Source of the DNA: Jannaschia sp. W003
GTDB lineage: Bacteria > Pseudomonadota > Alphaproteobacteria > Rhodobacterales > Rhodobacteraceae
NCBI RefSeq assembly: GCF_025144335.1
Contig: NZ_CP083539.1
Location: 869,501-933,500 of the forward strand
DNA: 64,000 bases
Direction: 5' to 3'
Both the position numbers and the translations under genes were made by a program. The notes beneath the pieces were generated by a model that was given only the letters and a program-made list of their open reading frames with translations, ran no database searches and was not told the origin of the DNA. Positions 52,574 to 61,461 of this stretch are shown here, one piece after another (the first letter of the stretch is position 1; the number at the start of each line of letters is the position of its first letter).

Positions 52574-52594
52574 GCCCCGGATCAGATCCGGGGC
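52574..52594. repeat. Single REP palindrome overlapping the end of nth
   Basis: GCCCCGG-atcagat-CCGGGGC, the same palindrome as in the double elements at 6571, 22723 and 25526. It contains the nth stop codon (52582-52584). Confidence 0.8.
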
Positions 52595-53265
52595 GCCTTC
52601 GCCTGCGGCTCCGGCGTCTTGCCCTCGAACGGGCACAGGTCGCGGATGAGGCAGGCGGGGCACTTGGGCTTGCGTGCCACGCAGGTGTAGCGGCCGTGGA
52701 GGATCAGCCAGTGGTGGGCGTGGCGCTGGTAGGGGGCGGGCACGTTGTCCTCGATGGCGCGCTCCACGGCGTCCACATCCTTGCCCGGTGCGATCCGGGT
52801 GCGGTTGCCGACGCGGAAGATGTGGGTGTCCACCGCCTGCGCCGGATGGCCCCACCACATGTTCAGCACCACGTTCGCGGTCTTGCGCCCCACGCCCGGC
52901 AGCCGCTGGAGCGCGGCGCGGGAGGAGGGGACCTCGCCGCCGTGCTCCTCCGCGAGGATGCGGCTCAGGGCGATCACGTTCCTGGCCTTGTTGCGGAACA
53001 GGCCGATCGTCTTGATGTGCTCGATCAGGCCCTCCTCGCCGAGGGCCAGCATCTTCTCGGGCGTGTCGGCCACGGCGAACAGCGCGCGCGTCGCCCGGTT
53101 CACGCCCGCATCCGTGGACTGCGCGGACAGGGCCACGGCGACCACCAGGGTGAAGGCGTTCACGTGCTCCAGCTCGCCGCGCGGCTCGGGCTCGGCGGCG
53201 TGGAAGCGGCGGAAGATCTCGGCCTGCTCTGCGAAAGGGAGGGGCGGGGGGAGCTTGGCGGCCAT
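52582..53265 (-). CDS. nth: Endonuclease III
   Basis: This 227-residue protein has the helix-hairpin-helix block LPGVGRKTANVV with the catalytic Lys, VDTHIFRV with the catalytic Asp, and the C-terminal iron-sulfur cluster C-x6-C-x2-C-x5-C (residues about 199-215). It removes oxidised pyrimidines from DNA. The last four codons and stop are formed by a REP-type palindrome, so the original C-terminus may have differed slightly. Confidence 0.95.
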   Translation of the reverse strand: MAAKLPPPLPFAEQAEIFRRFHAAEPEPRGELEHVNAFTLVVAVALSAQSTDAGVNRATRALFAVADTPEKMLALGEEGLIEHIKTIGLFRNKARNVIALSRILAEEHGGEVPSSRAALQRLPGVGRKTANVVLNMWWGHPAQAVDTHIFRVGNRTRIAPGKDVDAVERAIEDNVPAPYQRHAHHWLILHGRYTCVARKPKCPACLIRDLCPFEGKTPEPQAKAPRI

Positions 53266-53371
53266 GGGCGGGGCTTGTGCCGCGCGGGCGCGGGCGGGGC
53301 AAGGTCGCGGGACCGGGGCCCTTTAACCGGACCGCAACGCGAATCTGCGACGGCGTGCGCGAGGAGCGCCG

Positions 53372-54343
53372 ATGCCCGTCCACGAGTTCCACCTCTACGC
53401 GCCCGACGCGATCGTCTACGACGCGGCCACCGGGGCGGTCACGCTCGCGCCGGACTACGACTTCACGACCCACCGCGTGCACATGCGTGCGGTTGACGAT
53501 GACGACCACATCGACGGCGACGACATCGCGCACGAAGTCGGCAACGACACCACCCAGGCAGCCACAGTGACCGGCCCCGCGGGCGAGGTGATCGCGGCAG
53601 GGCAGTTCTACGCCGAGGAATACCACGGGATCGTGACGCCGGACGGCGCGATGATCTACCTCAAGACCGTGGAGATCGACGGGGTGCTCGTCGGGATCAT
53701 GCCCTCGGCCCCGCTCCAGCCCGGCGTGACCTACACCTACCGCGGCACCGGCAACGTCGCCGACGACACGGCGAGCGGGGGCCGCGACACCCGCTCCACC
53801 TACGCCGAATACGCCGGCTACAGCGTGCCGTGCTTCGCGGCCGGCACCCCGGTCGAGACGGCGCACGGCCCCGTCGCGGTGGAGCGGCTGCGGCCCGGGA
53901 TGCGGCTGCGCCTCCACGGCGGGGGCACGCTGCCGGTGGTGTGGTGCGGCGCGGCCCCGCTCGGGGGCGGGGCGATGGCGCGGCTGCCAGGCGGGCTGGA
54001 GACGACGCCGCAGCACCGCGTGCTCGTGGGCGGGGCGCATTGCGCGCTGCTGCACGGCGCGGCGGAGGTGCTCGTGCCCGCCGCCGCGTGGGACATCGCC
54101 CGGCCCGCGCGCCGGGGCGAGCGGGTCCACCACGTGCTCTTGGAGCGGCACGCCGTGATCCGCGCCGGGGGCGTCTGGGCCGAGAGCCTGCTGCTCGGCC
54201 CTCTCGGCGAGGCCGTCGTCCGGCCGGTGCTGCCGCGCGCGCGGCTGGCGGCGCTGCGCCGGGCGCACCGGACCGCCGCGCGCCCCTGCCTCTCGGTGCG
54301 CGAGGGGCGGGCGCTGCTGCGGGGGATCGCGGTCGCCGCATGA
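53372..54343 (+). CDS. Hint-domain protein
   Basis: This 323-residue protein has an N-terminal region of about 150 residues with an acidic VDDDDHIDGDD stretch (41-51) and then a Hint_2 domain starting CFAAGTPVETAHGPVAVERL (154-173). LETTPQHRVLVGG and HHVLLERHAVIRAGGVWAES are the later blocks with the conserved His residues. Roseobacter-group genomes hold many such Hint proteins, often with RTX or adhesin-like N-termini. Self-processing is likely but no C-extein is present, since the domain runs almost to the end. The export route is unknown. Confidence 0.85.
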   Translation: MPVHEFHLYAPDAIVYDAATGAVTLAPDYDFTTHRVHMRAVDDDDHIDGDDIAHEVGNDTTQAATVTGPAGEVIAAGQFYAEEYHGIVTPDGAMIYLKTVEIDGVLVGIMPSAPLQPGVTYTYRGTGNVADDTASGGRDTRSTYAEYAGYSVPCFAAGTPVETAHGPVAVERLRPGMRLRLHGGGTLPVVWCGAAPLGGGAMARLPGGLETTPQHRVLVGGAHCALLHGAAEVLVPAAAWDIARPARRGERVHHVLLERHAVIRAGGVWAESLLLGPLGEAVVRPVLPRARLAALRRAHRTAARPCLSVREGRALLRGIAVAA

Positions 54344-54385
54344 AACGGGTCGCGCGGCGGGGGGCGGGGGCGGTATCCTCGGCCC

Positions 54386-55330
54386 ATGACCAGCCACGCC
54401 CCGATTCCCGCCCTCGCCACGGCCCCCGCCCCCGACGTGGCCCCCGCCCCCGACGTGGCCCCCGACCGCGACGCGGCCGCCGAGGGCGCCGCGCACTACC
54501 GCATCATGCGCCGCGCCATCGCCGCCGTGGACGCCGACCCCGGCGCCTCGCTGGACGCCCTCGCCGCCGCCGCCGGTCTCAGCCCCGCGCACTTCCAGCG
54601 GGTGTTCTCGGCCTGGGCCGGGATCAGCCCCAAGCGGCTGGGCGGCTTCCTGGCCCTCGGCCACGCCAAGCGCCTCCTGCGCGAGCGGCGCAGCGTGCTC
54701 GACACCGCACTCGACGTCGGGCTCTCGGGCACTTCCCGCCTCCACGACCTGTTCCTGCGCTGGGAGGCCATGAGCCCCGGCGAGTACGCCCGCGGCGGCG
54801 AGGGCCTCCGGGTGCGGCACGGCACCTTCGACAGCCCCTTCGGCCCGATGCTGGCCATGGCCACCGACCGTGGCCTCTGCGGCATCGCCTTCGCGGGCGA
54901 GACGGGCGCCGCGGCGGCGCTGGCCGACATGGCCGCGCGCTGGCCCCGGGCCGAGCTGCGCGAGGACCGCGCCGCCGTGGCGCCCCATGTCGCCGCGCTC
55001 TTCGCGCCGCGGGCCGAGGCGCGGCTCCACCTCATCGGCGCGCCGTTCCAAATCAAGGTCTGGGAGGCGCTGATGCGCATCCCCTCGGGCCACGTCACCA
55101 CCTACGGCGAGATCGCCCGCGCCATCGGCAAGCCGAAGGCGGTGCGCGCCGTGGGCACCGCCGTGGGGCGCAACCCGGTCAGCTTCCTGATCCCCTGCCA
55201 CCGGGCGCTGCGCGCCTCGGGCGCGCTGGGCGGCTACCACTGGGGCCTGCCCGTGAAGCGCGCCATGCTCGCCTGGGAGAGCGCCCGCCTGGAGCGGGCC
55301 GGCGCCTGCGAGCCGGTGGCGGGCGGCTGA
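54386..55330 (+). CDS. Ada-like AraC regulator / O6-methylguanine-DNA methyltransferase
   Basis: This 314-residue protein has an AraC-type helix-turn-helix pair (residues about 40-135), an AdaB ribonuclease-like spacer and the methyltransferase core with PCHR (270-273, acceptor Cys 271). The N-terminal zinc domain of E. coli Ada (which senses methylphosphotriesters) is absent, so activation would have to come through the remaining domain. The first 30 residues are low-complexity, with APAPDV encoded by two exact 18-bp tandem copies (54422-54457). It repairs O6-methylguanine in the cytoplasm. Confidence 0.9.
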   Translation: MTSHAPIPALATAPAPDVAPAPDVAPDRDAAAEGAAHYRIMRRAIAAVDADPGASLDALAAAAGLSPAHFQRVFSAWAGISPKRLGGFLALGHAKRLLRERRSVLDTALDVGLSGTSRLHDLFLRWEAMSPGEYARGGEGLRVRHGTFDSPFGPMLAMATDRGLCGIAFAGETGAAAALADMAARWPRAELREDRAAVAPHVAALFAPRAEARLHLIGAPFQIKVWEALMRIPSGHVTTYGEIARAIGKPKAVRAVGTAVGRNPVSFLIPCHRALRASGALGGYHWGLPVKRAMLAWESARLERAGACEPVAGG

Positions 55331-55462
55331 TATTGCCTATCGGCGGCATCCCGCCCCATCTCTGCCCGAGACCCGGCGGCACGTGCGCGTCCCGCTCCGG
55401 GCTGGAACATGCGCGCGGCTCGTCGTAGCCTCGCCACGGAACACCCTTCGGATAGGACCGAC

Positions 55463-56113
55463 ATGACCCTTCTTAAGACCACCGCCGCCCTCGGCCTCGC
55501 CTCGACCCTGCTGCTCTCGGCCTGCGTCTCGACCACCCCCGTGGACGACCGCACCCGCACCCAGCAGGGCGCCATCGCCGGCGCGCTGGCGGGCGCGGCC
55601 ATCGGCGCGGCGACCGACGACGGCCGCGACGACAAGCTCAAGCGTGCCGTCGTGGGCGCGGCCGTCGGCGGCGCCGTGGGCGCGGCCATCGGCGACCAGC
55701 TCGACCGCCAGGCCCAGGAGCTGCGCAACAGCCTCGACAGCCGCATCGACGTGACCAACACCGGCGACCGCATCGTGGTGAACGCCCCCGAGTCGATCCT
55801 GTTCGCCACCGACAGCGCCGCCGTGCGCGCGCCCGGCCAGATCCGCACCATCGGCCAGAACCTCCTGCAGTTCCCCAACAGCCGCGTGCAGGTCATCGGC
55901 CACACCGACAACACCGGCTCGGCCGCCTACAACCAGGATCTCAGCGAGCGCCGCGCCCGCTCGGTCGCCGGCATCCTCTACGAGGCCGGCGTGAGCCCGG
56001 CGCGCGTCCAGACCATCGGCCGCGGCGAGTCGAGCCCGATCGCCTCGAACCAGACGGCCGAAGGCCGTCAGGCCAACCGCCGCGTCGAGATCGTGATCAT
56101 CCCCAACGGCTGA
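55463..56113 (+). CDS. OmpA family lipoprotein with glycine zipper
   Basis: This 216-residue protein starts at ATG 55463. The lipobox ends LLLSAC (Cys 21). A glycine-zipper region (GAIAGALAGAAIGAA and AAVGGAVGAAIGD, about 36-78) precedes an OmpA C-terminal domain with peptidoglycan-binding blocks HTDNTGSAAYNQDLSERRA and NRRVEIVI. It should tie the outer membrane to the cell wall (YiaD-like). It is followed by a terminator. Confidence 0.92.
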   Translation: MTLLKTTAALGLASTLLLSACVSTTPVDDRTRTQQGAIAGALAGAAIGAATDDGRDDKLKRAVVGAAVGGAVGAAIGDQLDRQAQELRNSLDSRIDVTNTGDRIVVNAPESILFATDSAAVRAPGQIRTIGQNLLQFPNSRVQVIGHTDNTGSAAYNQDLSERRARSVAGILYEAGVSPARVQTIGRGESSPIASNQTAEGRQANRRVEIVIIPNG

Positions 56114-56142
56114 TTCGAACCCGCACCGCACACCACCACCGA

Positions 56143-56170
56143 GAGGGGCCTCCGCGCGGGGCCCCTTTTT
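56143..56170 (+). terminator. Intrinsic terminator after the OmpA-family gene
   Basis: AGGGGCC pairs with GGCCCCT around TCCGCGCGG and a TTTTT tract follows, 30 bp after the stop codon. Confidence 0.85.
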
Positions 56171-56231
56171 CGTTGGCCTCGCGCGCCCGCGGTCATATCT
56201 TCTGACCAATTCCCCGCAGCGAGTCGCCCGC

Positions 56232-56999
56232 ATGCCGTTCCAGAAGGTCACCTCCGAGAAGCTCGCCCAGGCCGTGGTGCGGCAGATCGAGACCATGGTG
56301 CTCCACGGCATCCTGCGCCCCGGAGACCGCCTGCCGCCCGAGCGCGAGCTGTCGGAGCGCCTCGGCGTGTCGCGCCCCTCCTTGCGCGAGGCGGTGGCCG
56401 AACTGGCCGCGCGCGGGCTGCTGGAAAGCCGCGCCGGCGCGGGCGTCTACGTCGCCGACGTGCTGGGCAACGCCTTCTCGCCGGCGCTGACGCGGCTCTT
56501 CGCCACCCACGACGACGCGCTGCTCGACTACATCGCCTTCCGCCGCGACATCGAGGGGCTGGCCGCCGCGCGCGCCGCGCGCCACGGCTCCGACACCGAC
56601 CTCGCGCTGGTGCACGCGCTGATGGCGAAGATGGAGGCCGCCCACGGCAAGCGCGACCCCTCCGAGGAGGCCGCCCTCGATGCCGCGTTCCACATGGCCA
56701 TCGTGGAGGCGAGCCACAACGTCATCATGCTGCACATGATGCGCTCCATGATGGACCTGCTGCGCGAGGGCGTGTTCTTCAACCGCAACGCCATGTTCCG
56801 CCAGCGCACCACCCGCGATCAGCTGCTCGACCAGCACCGCGCCATCGACGAGGCGCTGCGGGCCCGCGACCCCGACGCCGCCCGCCGCGCGGTCGAGGCG
56901 CATCTGGACTTCGTGCGCGCCCGCGTCGCCGACCAGCGCGCCGCCGAGGAGCACGAGGCCACCGCGCGCCTGCGGCTGGAGCAGGAGGCGGCGCGCTAG
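56232..56999 (+). CDS. FadR/GntR family transcriptional regulator (FCD type)
   Basis: This 255-residue protein has an N-terminal winged helix (LRPGDRLPPERELSERLGVSRPSLREAV, in two conserved blocks at about 28-58) and an all-helical FCD effector domain (FRRDIEGLAAARAA, then FHMAIVEASHN and HRAIDEALRARD) with the metal-binding Asp/His residues. Such regulators respond to organic acids such as lactate, pyruvate or glycolate. No linked target operon is obvious: its neighbours are the OmpA lipoprotein and a glycosyltransferase 35 bp downstream. Confidence 0.92.
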   Translation: MPFQKVTSEKLAQAVVRQIETMVLHGILRPGDRLPPERELSERLGVSRPSLREAVAELAARGLLESRAGAGVYVADVLGNAFSPALTRLFATHDDALLDYIAFRRDIEGLAAARAARHGSDTDLALVHALMAKMEAAHGKRDPSEEAALDAAFHMAIVEASHNVIMLHMMRSMMDLLREGVFFNRNAMFRQRTTRDQLLDQHRAIDEALRARDPDAARRAVEAHLDFVRARVADQRAAEEHEATARLRLEQEAAR

Positions 57000-57034
57000 C
57001 CGCCGCCGGGGCGCCGGGCTAGGCATCGCGTGCC

Positions 57035-58258
57035 ATGCCCGAAAGGCCCGCGATGCCCCGCCTCCGCGTCCTGCTGATCGCCCCGTTCGTGTCGCGCCAG
57101 GCCACGGGCGAGGCCCACGTGGCGTTCCGCTGGGCCGAGGCGCTGGCCCCGCTGGTCGACCTCACGGTGCTGGCGATGGACAGCCCGCCCCACCACGCGC
57201 CCCTGCGCGAGCAGTTGCCGGGGGCGGACGTGACCACCTGGCCGGTGCCGCGCGCGCTTCGGCGGACGGGACGGCTGGGGGCGATGCTCAAGCCCGAGTG
57301 GCCGGTGTTCGCAGCAAGGGTGCGCCGCCATCTCGCCCGCAACCCGGGCCGCTGGGACGTGGCGCACCAGCTCATGCCGCAGGCCCCGCGCTACGCCACG
57401 CCCCTGCGCGGCGCCGGGGTGCCTTACGTCATAGGCCCCCTCGGCGGCACGCTCCCGACGCCGCCCGGCTTCGCGCACGAGGTGGCGCCGGAGTTGTTCT
57501 CGCGGCTGCGCGCGCTGGACGGCCTGCGCCTGTGCCACGACCCACGGCTCCGCGCGGGCTACCGGGACGCCGCGCTGGTGCTGGGGGTGGCGCCCTACGT
57601 GGGCGCGCGGCTCGCCGCGGCGGGCATCGTCCCCCGCCGCTACGAGAACATACTGGAGCTGGGCGTCGACGGCCCCGCCGGCCCGCGCGAGCCGGGGCCG
57701 GACGGCGTGGTGCGCCTCCTCCACGTGGGCCGGGGCGTGCGGACCAAGGGACTGCGCGACGTGATCCGGGCGATGGCGATCGCGGACGATCCGCGTTTGC
57801 GCCTCGTCTCGGCGGGCGAGGGGCCCGAGATCGAGGCGTGCCGCCGGGAGGCCGAGCGGCTCGGGCTGGCGGACCGGGTGCGGTTCCTCGGCCTCGTGCC
57901 CCGCGAGGCGGTGGAGCGCCTCTACGCGCAGGCGGACGTCTTCGCGTTCCCGTCGTTCCGCGAGCCGGCGGGCAACGTGCTCTACGAGGCGATGCGCTGG
58001 GGGCTGCCGGTGATCGGCGCGGCGGCGGGCGGCCCGGACGCGATCCTGGACGAGACTTGTGCCATAAAGATCCCGGTCACCGACCCGGACCGCTTCGCCC
58101 GCGACATCGCCGCAGCACTCCGCCGCCTCGCGGATGATCCGGCGCTGCGCGAGCGCATGGGCCGGGCGGGGCAGGCGCGCGTCCTGCGCGAGGGGCTGTG
58201 GACGGCCAAGGCCGAGCGCATGGCGGCGCTCCTCCGCGAGGTCGCTCAGGTCCAGTAG
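57035..58258 (+). CDS. Glycosyltransferase family 4 protein
   Basis: This 407-residue GT-B enzyme has the N-terminal acceptor domain (LIAPFVSRQATGEA) and the donor domain blocks LLHVGRGVRTKGL, RVRFLGLVPREAVERLYAQADVFAFPS and EPAGNVLYEAM with the donor Glu. ATG 57035 is used; ATG 57053 is an alternative. Genes for sugar precursors are not adjacent. Its 3' end overlaps the convergent radical SAM gene by 13 bp. Confidence 0.9.
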   Translation: MPERPAMPRLRVLLIAPFVSRQATGEAHVAFRWAEALAPLVDLTVLAMDSPPHHAPLREQLPGADVTTWPVPRALRRTGRLGAMLKPEWPVFAARVRRHLARNPGRWDVAHQLMPQAPRYATPLRGAGVPYVIGPLGGTLPTPPGFAHEVAPELFSRLRALDGLRLCHDPRLRAGYRDAALVLGVAPYVGARLAAAGIVPRRYENILELGVDGPAGPREPGPDGVVRLLHVGRGVRTKGLRDVIRAMAIADDPRLRLVSAGEGPEIEACRREAERLGLADRVRFLGLVPREAVERLYAQADVFAFPSFREPAGNVLYEAMRWGLPVIGAAAGGPDAILDETCAIKIPVTDPDRFARDIAAALRRLADDPALRERMGRAGQARVLREGLWTAKAERMAALLREVAQVQ

Positions 58259-59382
58259 AGCACCTGCGCCCCCGGCAGGCGCGCGGCGACCTGGCGCTCC
58301 AGCGTGTCCCGCATCTCGCGCATCAGCTCCTTGGGGTACACGTACTTGCGCCCCCCGAACTTGTTGCGCTTCACGGTCCGCACCGCCTCGTCCATCTCCA
58401 GCGCCGTGGCCGGGTACCAGCCCAGCAGCACCTCCTTGGAGCCGGGCGTGAAACGGTGGGTGATCAGCTCCACCGTCACGTCTGCATCCTCGGGCAGCGC
58501 GGCGGCCGCATCCCGGAACAGCGCGTCGTAGGAGTCCGCCCAGTCCTCCAGCGGCATGATCGGCGCCACCGTCAGCCCCACCGGGTAGCCCGCGCGCGCC
58601 AGCCGCCCCATCGCGGCGAGCCGGCCCGCCAGCGGCGCGGTGCCGCCCTCGAAGCGGCGGGTGACGGCCTCGGCGTTCACCGAGAAGCGGGCGCGGGTCC
58701 GGCCCCCGTGGGCGGCGGCCTCCAGCCCAATGGTGTCGGCGAACTTCGTGGTGAAGCGCAGCCCCATGTCCTCGTTCCGCGCCCCGAACCACGCCACCGT
58801 CTCCGACAGCCCGCCCGAGAGGTGCTCGAAGGCCAGCGGGTCGGTGTAGCAGGACGCCTCGTAGGTCGTCCCCTCGTGGGCGCGCGCCGCATTGCGCGAG
58901 GTGATCCGCCCCTCGCCCACCAGGGGCGGCAGGCGGTCCAGGATCTCGGCGAGGTTGGCGAAGAGGCGCGTCACGGGCGGCCCCTTCAGCGAGCCGGCGA
59001 GGTAGCAGTACTGGCAGTGGGCCGGGCAGCCCGTGGCGAGGTCGAACCGGAAGTCGGCCGAGGGCGGGATCGGCTGGGGGCGCATCTTGGCCTCGGACGC
59101 CACCGTGACGGCCAGCGTCGACTTCGCGCGCCGGTAGGTGTCGCGCGCGTCTGTGCCCGCAAGGCCCGTGATCCGGTCGCCCGGCAGATCCACCACCTCG
59201 GCGCCCAGCTTCGCTGCCCGCTCCGCCACCCGCCCGGCCATCGGCCAGTCGCGCGCCGCCTTCGTCAGCAGCACCCGCCGGGGCTTCCACAGCCGCGCGG
59301 GCGCGTCGGGCAGCGCCTCCAGCGTCTCGGGCGCATGGCGGGGCAGGGCGGTGCGGGAAGGGGCGATGTGCGGAGCGTCCAT
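58246..59382 (-). CDS. Spore photoproduct lyase-like radical SAM protein
   Basis: This 378-residue protein starts at ATG 59382 (MDAPHIAPSR). CPAHCQYCYL (119-128) is the radical SAM cluster motif with Cys 119, 123 and 126. The C-terminal KYVYPKELMREM and LYWT segments are typical of the SplB family. In non-sporulating alphaproteobacteria these SPL-family proteins have no proven role; DNA repair is a guess. The ArsR gene 90 bp upstream on the same strand could regulate it. Confidence 0.87.
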   Translation of the reverse strand: MDAPHIAPSRTALPRHAPETLEALPDAPARLWKPRRVLLTKAARDWPMAGRVAERAAKLGAEVVDLPGDRITGLAGTDARDTYRRAKSTLAVTVASEAKMRPQPIPPSADFRFDLATGCPAHCQYCYLAGSLKGPPVTRLFANLAEILDRLPPLVGEGRITSRNAARAHEGTTYEASCYTDPLAFEHLSGGLSETVAWFGARNEDMGLRFTTKFADTIGLEAAAHGGRTRARFSVNAEAVTRRFEGGTAPLAGRLAAMGRLARAGYPVGLTVAPIMPLEDWADSYDALFRDAAAALPEDADVTVELITHRFTPGSKEVLLGWYPATALEMDEAVRTVKRNKFGGRKYVYPKELMREMRDTLERQVAARLPGAQVLYWT

Positions 59383-59420
59383 GCCCCCCAACGCCGCCCG
59401 AGGGGGGGCGGGTTCGACGC

Positions 59421-59466
59421 CCCTCCTCATCTTGCCGGAAATACCTCCGCGCGGCAGCGCGGAACC
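59421..59466 (+). repeat. Dispersed AAATACCTC element, copy H
   Basis: CCTCCTCATCTTGCCGGAAA then TACCTCCGCG leads to the hairpin CCGCGC-ggca-GCGCGG. It lies between the ArsR gene and the radical SAM gene. Confidence 0.75.
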
Positions 59467-59472
59467 CGCGTC

Positions 59473-59799
59473 TCAGGCCCCCTCCGGCCCGCAGTCCAGC
59501 AACGCCTCCAGCCGGTCCAGGTCCGGCCCCTCGTACTGCCCGAACGCCTGCATCCACACGCTCGCCTCGCGAAGCGCGTCCGGCTCCAGCTTGCACCAGA
59601 CCACGCGCCCCCGCCGCTCCTGCGCGATGAGGCCGGCGCGGGCGAGCACGGCGAGGTGCTTCGACACGGCTGCGAGCGAGATCGGCAGCGGCGCGGCCAC
59701 GTCCGTCACGGCCATGTCGTCCTCGAGCAGCATGGCGAGGATGGCGCGGCGGGTCGGGTCGGCGAGGGCGGCGAACACGGCGTCGAGGGGGGCGGGCAT
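59473..59799 (-). CDS. ArsR family transcriptional regulator
   Basis: This 108-residue winged-helix protein starts at ATG 59799. FAALADPTRRAILAML (residues about 10-25) and SLAAVSKHLAVLARAGLI (recognition helix) are the ArsR blocks, followed by RRGRVVWCKL. No metal-binding Cys cluster is seen, so it belongs to the metal-independent branch. An upstream TTG start (59844) would overlap the operator palindrome at 59835-59862, which argues against it. It probably represses itself and perhaps the SPL-like gene. Confidence 0.88.
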   Translation of the reverse strand: MPAPLDAVFAALADPTRRAILAMLLEDDMAVTDVAAPLPISLAAVSKHLAVLARAGLIAQERRGRVVWCKLEPDALREASVWMQAFGQYEGPDLDRLEALLDCGPEGA

Positions 59800-59834
59800 G
59801 GGGCCGCGATGGGGGCGCGGGGGCCGCGCGTCAA

Positions 59835-59862
59835 GGACGTTCAACCGATGCGTTGAACGTCC
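59835..59862. promoter_or_regulatory. Perfect inverted repeat, probable ArsR operator
   Basis: GGACGTTCAAC (59835-59845) and GTTGAACGTCC (59852-59862) are perfect 11-bp arms around CGATGC. TTCAAC-N6-GTTGAA is a common form of ArsR-type operator. It sits 36 bp upstream of the ArsR start codon. Confidence 0.75.
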
Positions 59863-59926
59863 CCGCGCATCGCCGGTCAGCGGACAAATCGTCTAACATG
59901 CTGATTCTGCATGCGTTCCCACCGCG

Positions 59927-59955
59927 TTGACTCGGCCCGCCCCCCCGCCTATCCC
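59927..59955 (+). promoter_or_regulatory. Possible promoter of the ATP synthase F0 operon
   Basis: TTGACT (59927-59932) and TATCCC (59950-59955) are separated by 17 bases, about 15-27 bases before the candidate start codons of atpI. The -10 match is weak. Confidence 0.35.
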
Positions 59956-59969
59956 ACCCCCCGACCGTC

Positions 59970-60326
59970 ATGGGGGCGCGCATGTCCGAGGGCGACGAAG
60001 CCGAGCGAATGAGGGCGCTGAACGCGCGCCTGCAAGCCGCCCGGCCGCCCGAGGCCCGCGACCACATGGAGGAGCACTACTCCCAGGCGCAGCTCGCCTG
60101 GCGGATGGTGATCGAGATGGTGGCCGGGCTCGGGATCGGGTTCGGCATCGGATACGGCCTCGATGCGCTTCTGGGCACGCAGCCCTGGCTCATGGTCGTG
60201 TTCACGCTGCTCGGCTTCGCGGCCGGGGTGAAGACGATGATCGCCTCGGCGCGCGAGGTGCAGGGAAAGATCGACGCGGCTGCCGCGCTGAGGGAACCGG
60301 GCGCCGGCGCGCCCCACGAGGACTAG
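59970..60326 (+). CDS. atpI: ATP synthase protein I (AtpI/AtpZ-like)
   Basis: This 118-residue protein starts at ATG 59970; ATG 59982 (MSEGDEAERM) is equally possible. It has a charged N-terminus and two membrane helices (residues about 47-70 and 74-93) with GIGFGIGYGLDALLGTQPW, typical of the AtpI/AtpZ family that helps assemble the c-ring or carry Mg2+. It heads the F0 operon, 3 bp before atpB. Confidence 0.88.
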   Translation: MGARMSEGDEAERMRALNARLQAARPPEARDHMEEHYSQAQLAWRMVIEMVAGLGIGFGIGYGLDALLGTQPWLMVVFTLLGFAAGVKTMIASAREVQGKIDAAAALREPGAGAPHED

Positions 60327-60329
60327 AGC

Positions 60330-61163
60330 ATGGAAAACGAAGCCCACGACGACGTCTCCGCCCTGCCGGTCCCCGACACCGGCGCCGCCGTCGATGCCGT
60401 GGGCGTCACCGCCGAGGCCGACCACGGCGGCGGCCTGAGCTTCCATCCCATGGACCAGTTCATCGTGAAGCCCCTCTTCGGCGAGGCCGGCGATGCGGTG
60501 CACTGGTACACGATCACCAACGCGACCTTCTGGATGGCGCTCGCCGTCCTGTGCGTCGTGCTCCTGCTGATCATCGGCACCCGCGGCCGCGCCATCGTGC
60601 CCTCCCGCGCCCAGTCGACCGCCGAGCTGGCCTACGGCTTCGTCTACAAGATGGTCGAGGACGTGACCGGCAAGGACGCGATCAAGTTCTTCCCCTACAT
60701 CTTCACGCTGTTCCTGTTCATCCTGTTCTCGAACTTCCTGGCGCTGATCCCCGCCTCGTTCTCGCCCACCAGCCACATCGCCGTGACGGCCGTGCTGGCG
60801 CTGGCCGTGTTCCTGACGGTCACCATCGTCGGCTTCGTGAAGAACGGCGCGGCCTTCCTTGGGCTCTTCTGGGTGTCCTCGGCGCCCCTGGCGCTGCGCC
60901 CCGTCCTGGCGGTGATCGAGCTGATCTCCTACTTCGTGCGCCCCGTCAGCCACTCCATTCGTCTCGCGGGCAACATCATGGCCGGCCACGCCGTGCTCAA
61001 GGTGTTCGCGGGCTTCGCGGCCATCGCCGCCATCGCGCCGCTCTCGGTGCTGGCGATCACGGCGATCTACGGGCTGGAGGTGCTGGTCGCCTTCATCCAG
61101 GCCTACGTCTTCACGATCCTGACCTGCGTGTACCTGAAGGACGCGCTGCACCCGTCGCACTGA
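60330..61163 (+). CDS. atpB: ATP synthase F0 subunit a
   Basis: This 277-residue membrane protein starts at ATG 60330. The essential Arg is in [12 protein letters not shown] (near residue 210-221), and [17 protein letters not shown] and the C-terminal [25 protein letters not shown] helices (here split as [12 protein letters not shown] and [12 protein letters not shown]) complete the proton channel. It works against the c-ring in the inner membrane. Confidence 0.97.
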   Translation: MENEAHDDVSALPVPDTGAAVDAVGVTAEADHGGGLSFHPMDQFIVKPLFGEAGDAVHWYTITNATFWMALAVLCVVLLLIIGTRGRAIVPSRAQSTAELAYGFVYKMVEDVTGKDAIKFFPYIFTLFLFILFSNFLALIPASFSPTSHIAVTAVLALAVFLTVTIVGFVKNGAAFLGLFWVSSAPLALRPVLAVIELISYFVRPVSHSIRLAGNIMAGHAVLKVFAGFAAIAAIAPLSVLAITAIYGLEVLVAFIQAYVFTILTCVYLKDALHPSH

Positions 61164-61215
61164 CGGGTCCGGATCCAACCCCCACGACCCACTTCCAAGC
61201 GTAAGGAGCTATCCC

Positions 61216-61461
61216 ATGGAAGGCGATCTCATCGTTCTGGCCGACACCGGCAAATTCATCGGCGCGGGCCTCGCCGCCATCGGTTCCGGCGCCGCCGCGA
61301 TCGGTGTGGGCAACGTGGCCGGCAACTTCCTGGCCGGCGCCCTGCGCAACCCCTCGGCCGCCAACGCCCAGACCGCGACGCTGTTCATCGGCATCGCCTT
61401 CGCCGAAGCCCTCGGCATCTTCGCCTTCCTGGTGTCGCTGCTGCTGATGTTCGCCGTCTGA
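61216..61461 (+). CDS. atpE: ATP synthase F0 subunit c
   Basis: This 81-residue hairpin of two membrane helices has the cytoplasmic loop RNPSA and the proton-carrying Glu 64 in [27 protein letters not shown] carries the glycine-rich packing face. AAGGAG lies 10 bases before the ATG. Confidence 0.98.
   Translation: MEGDLIVLADTGKFIGAGLAAIGSGAAAIGVGNVAGNFLAGALRNPSAANAQTATLFIGIAFAEALGIFAFLVSLLLMFAV

Noticed and set aside
51485-55240. A 1251-codon minus-strand open frame through the kinase, nth and Hint genes
   Set aside because: It reads the recognised kinase and nth genes in the wrong frame and the Hint gene on the wrong strand, and has no family resemblance.
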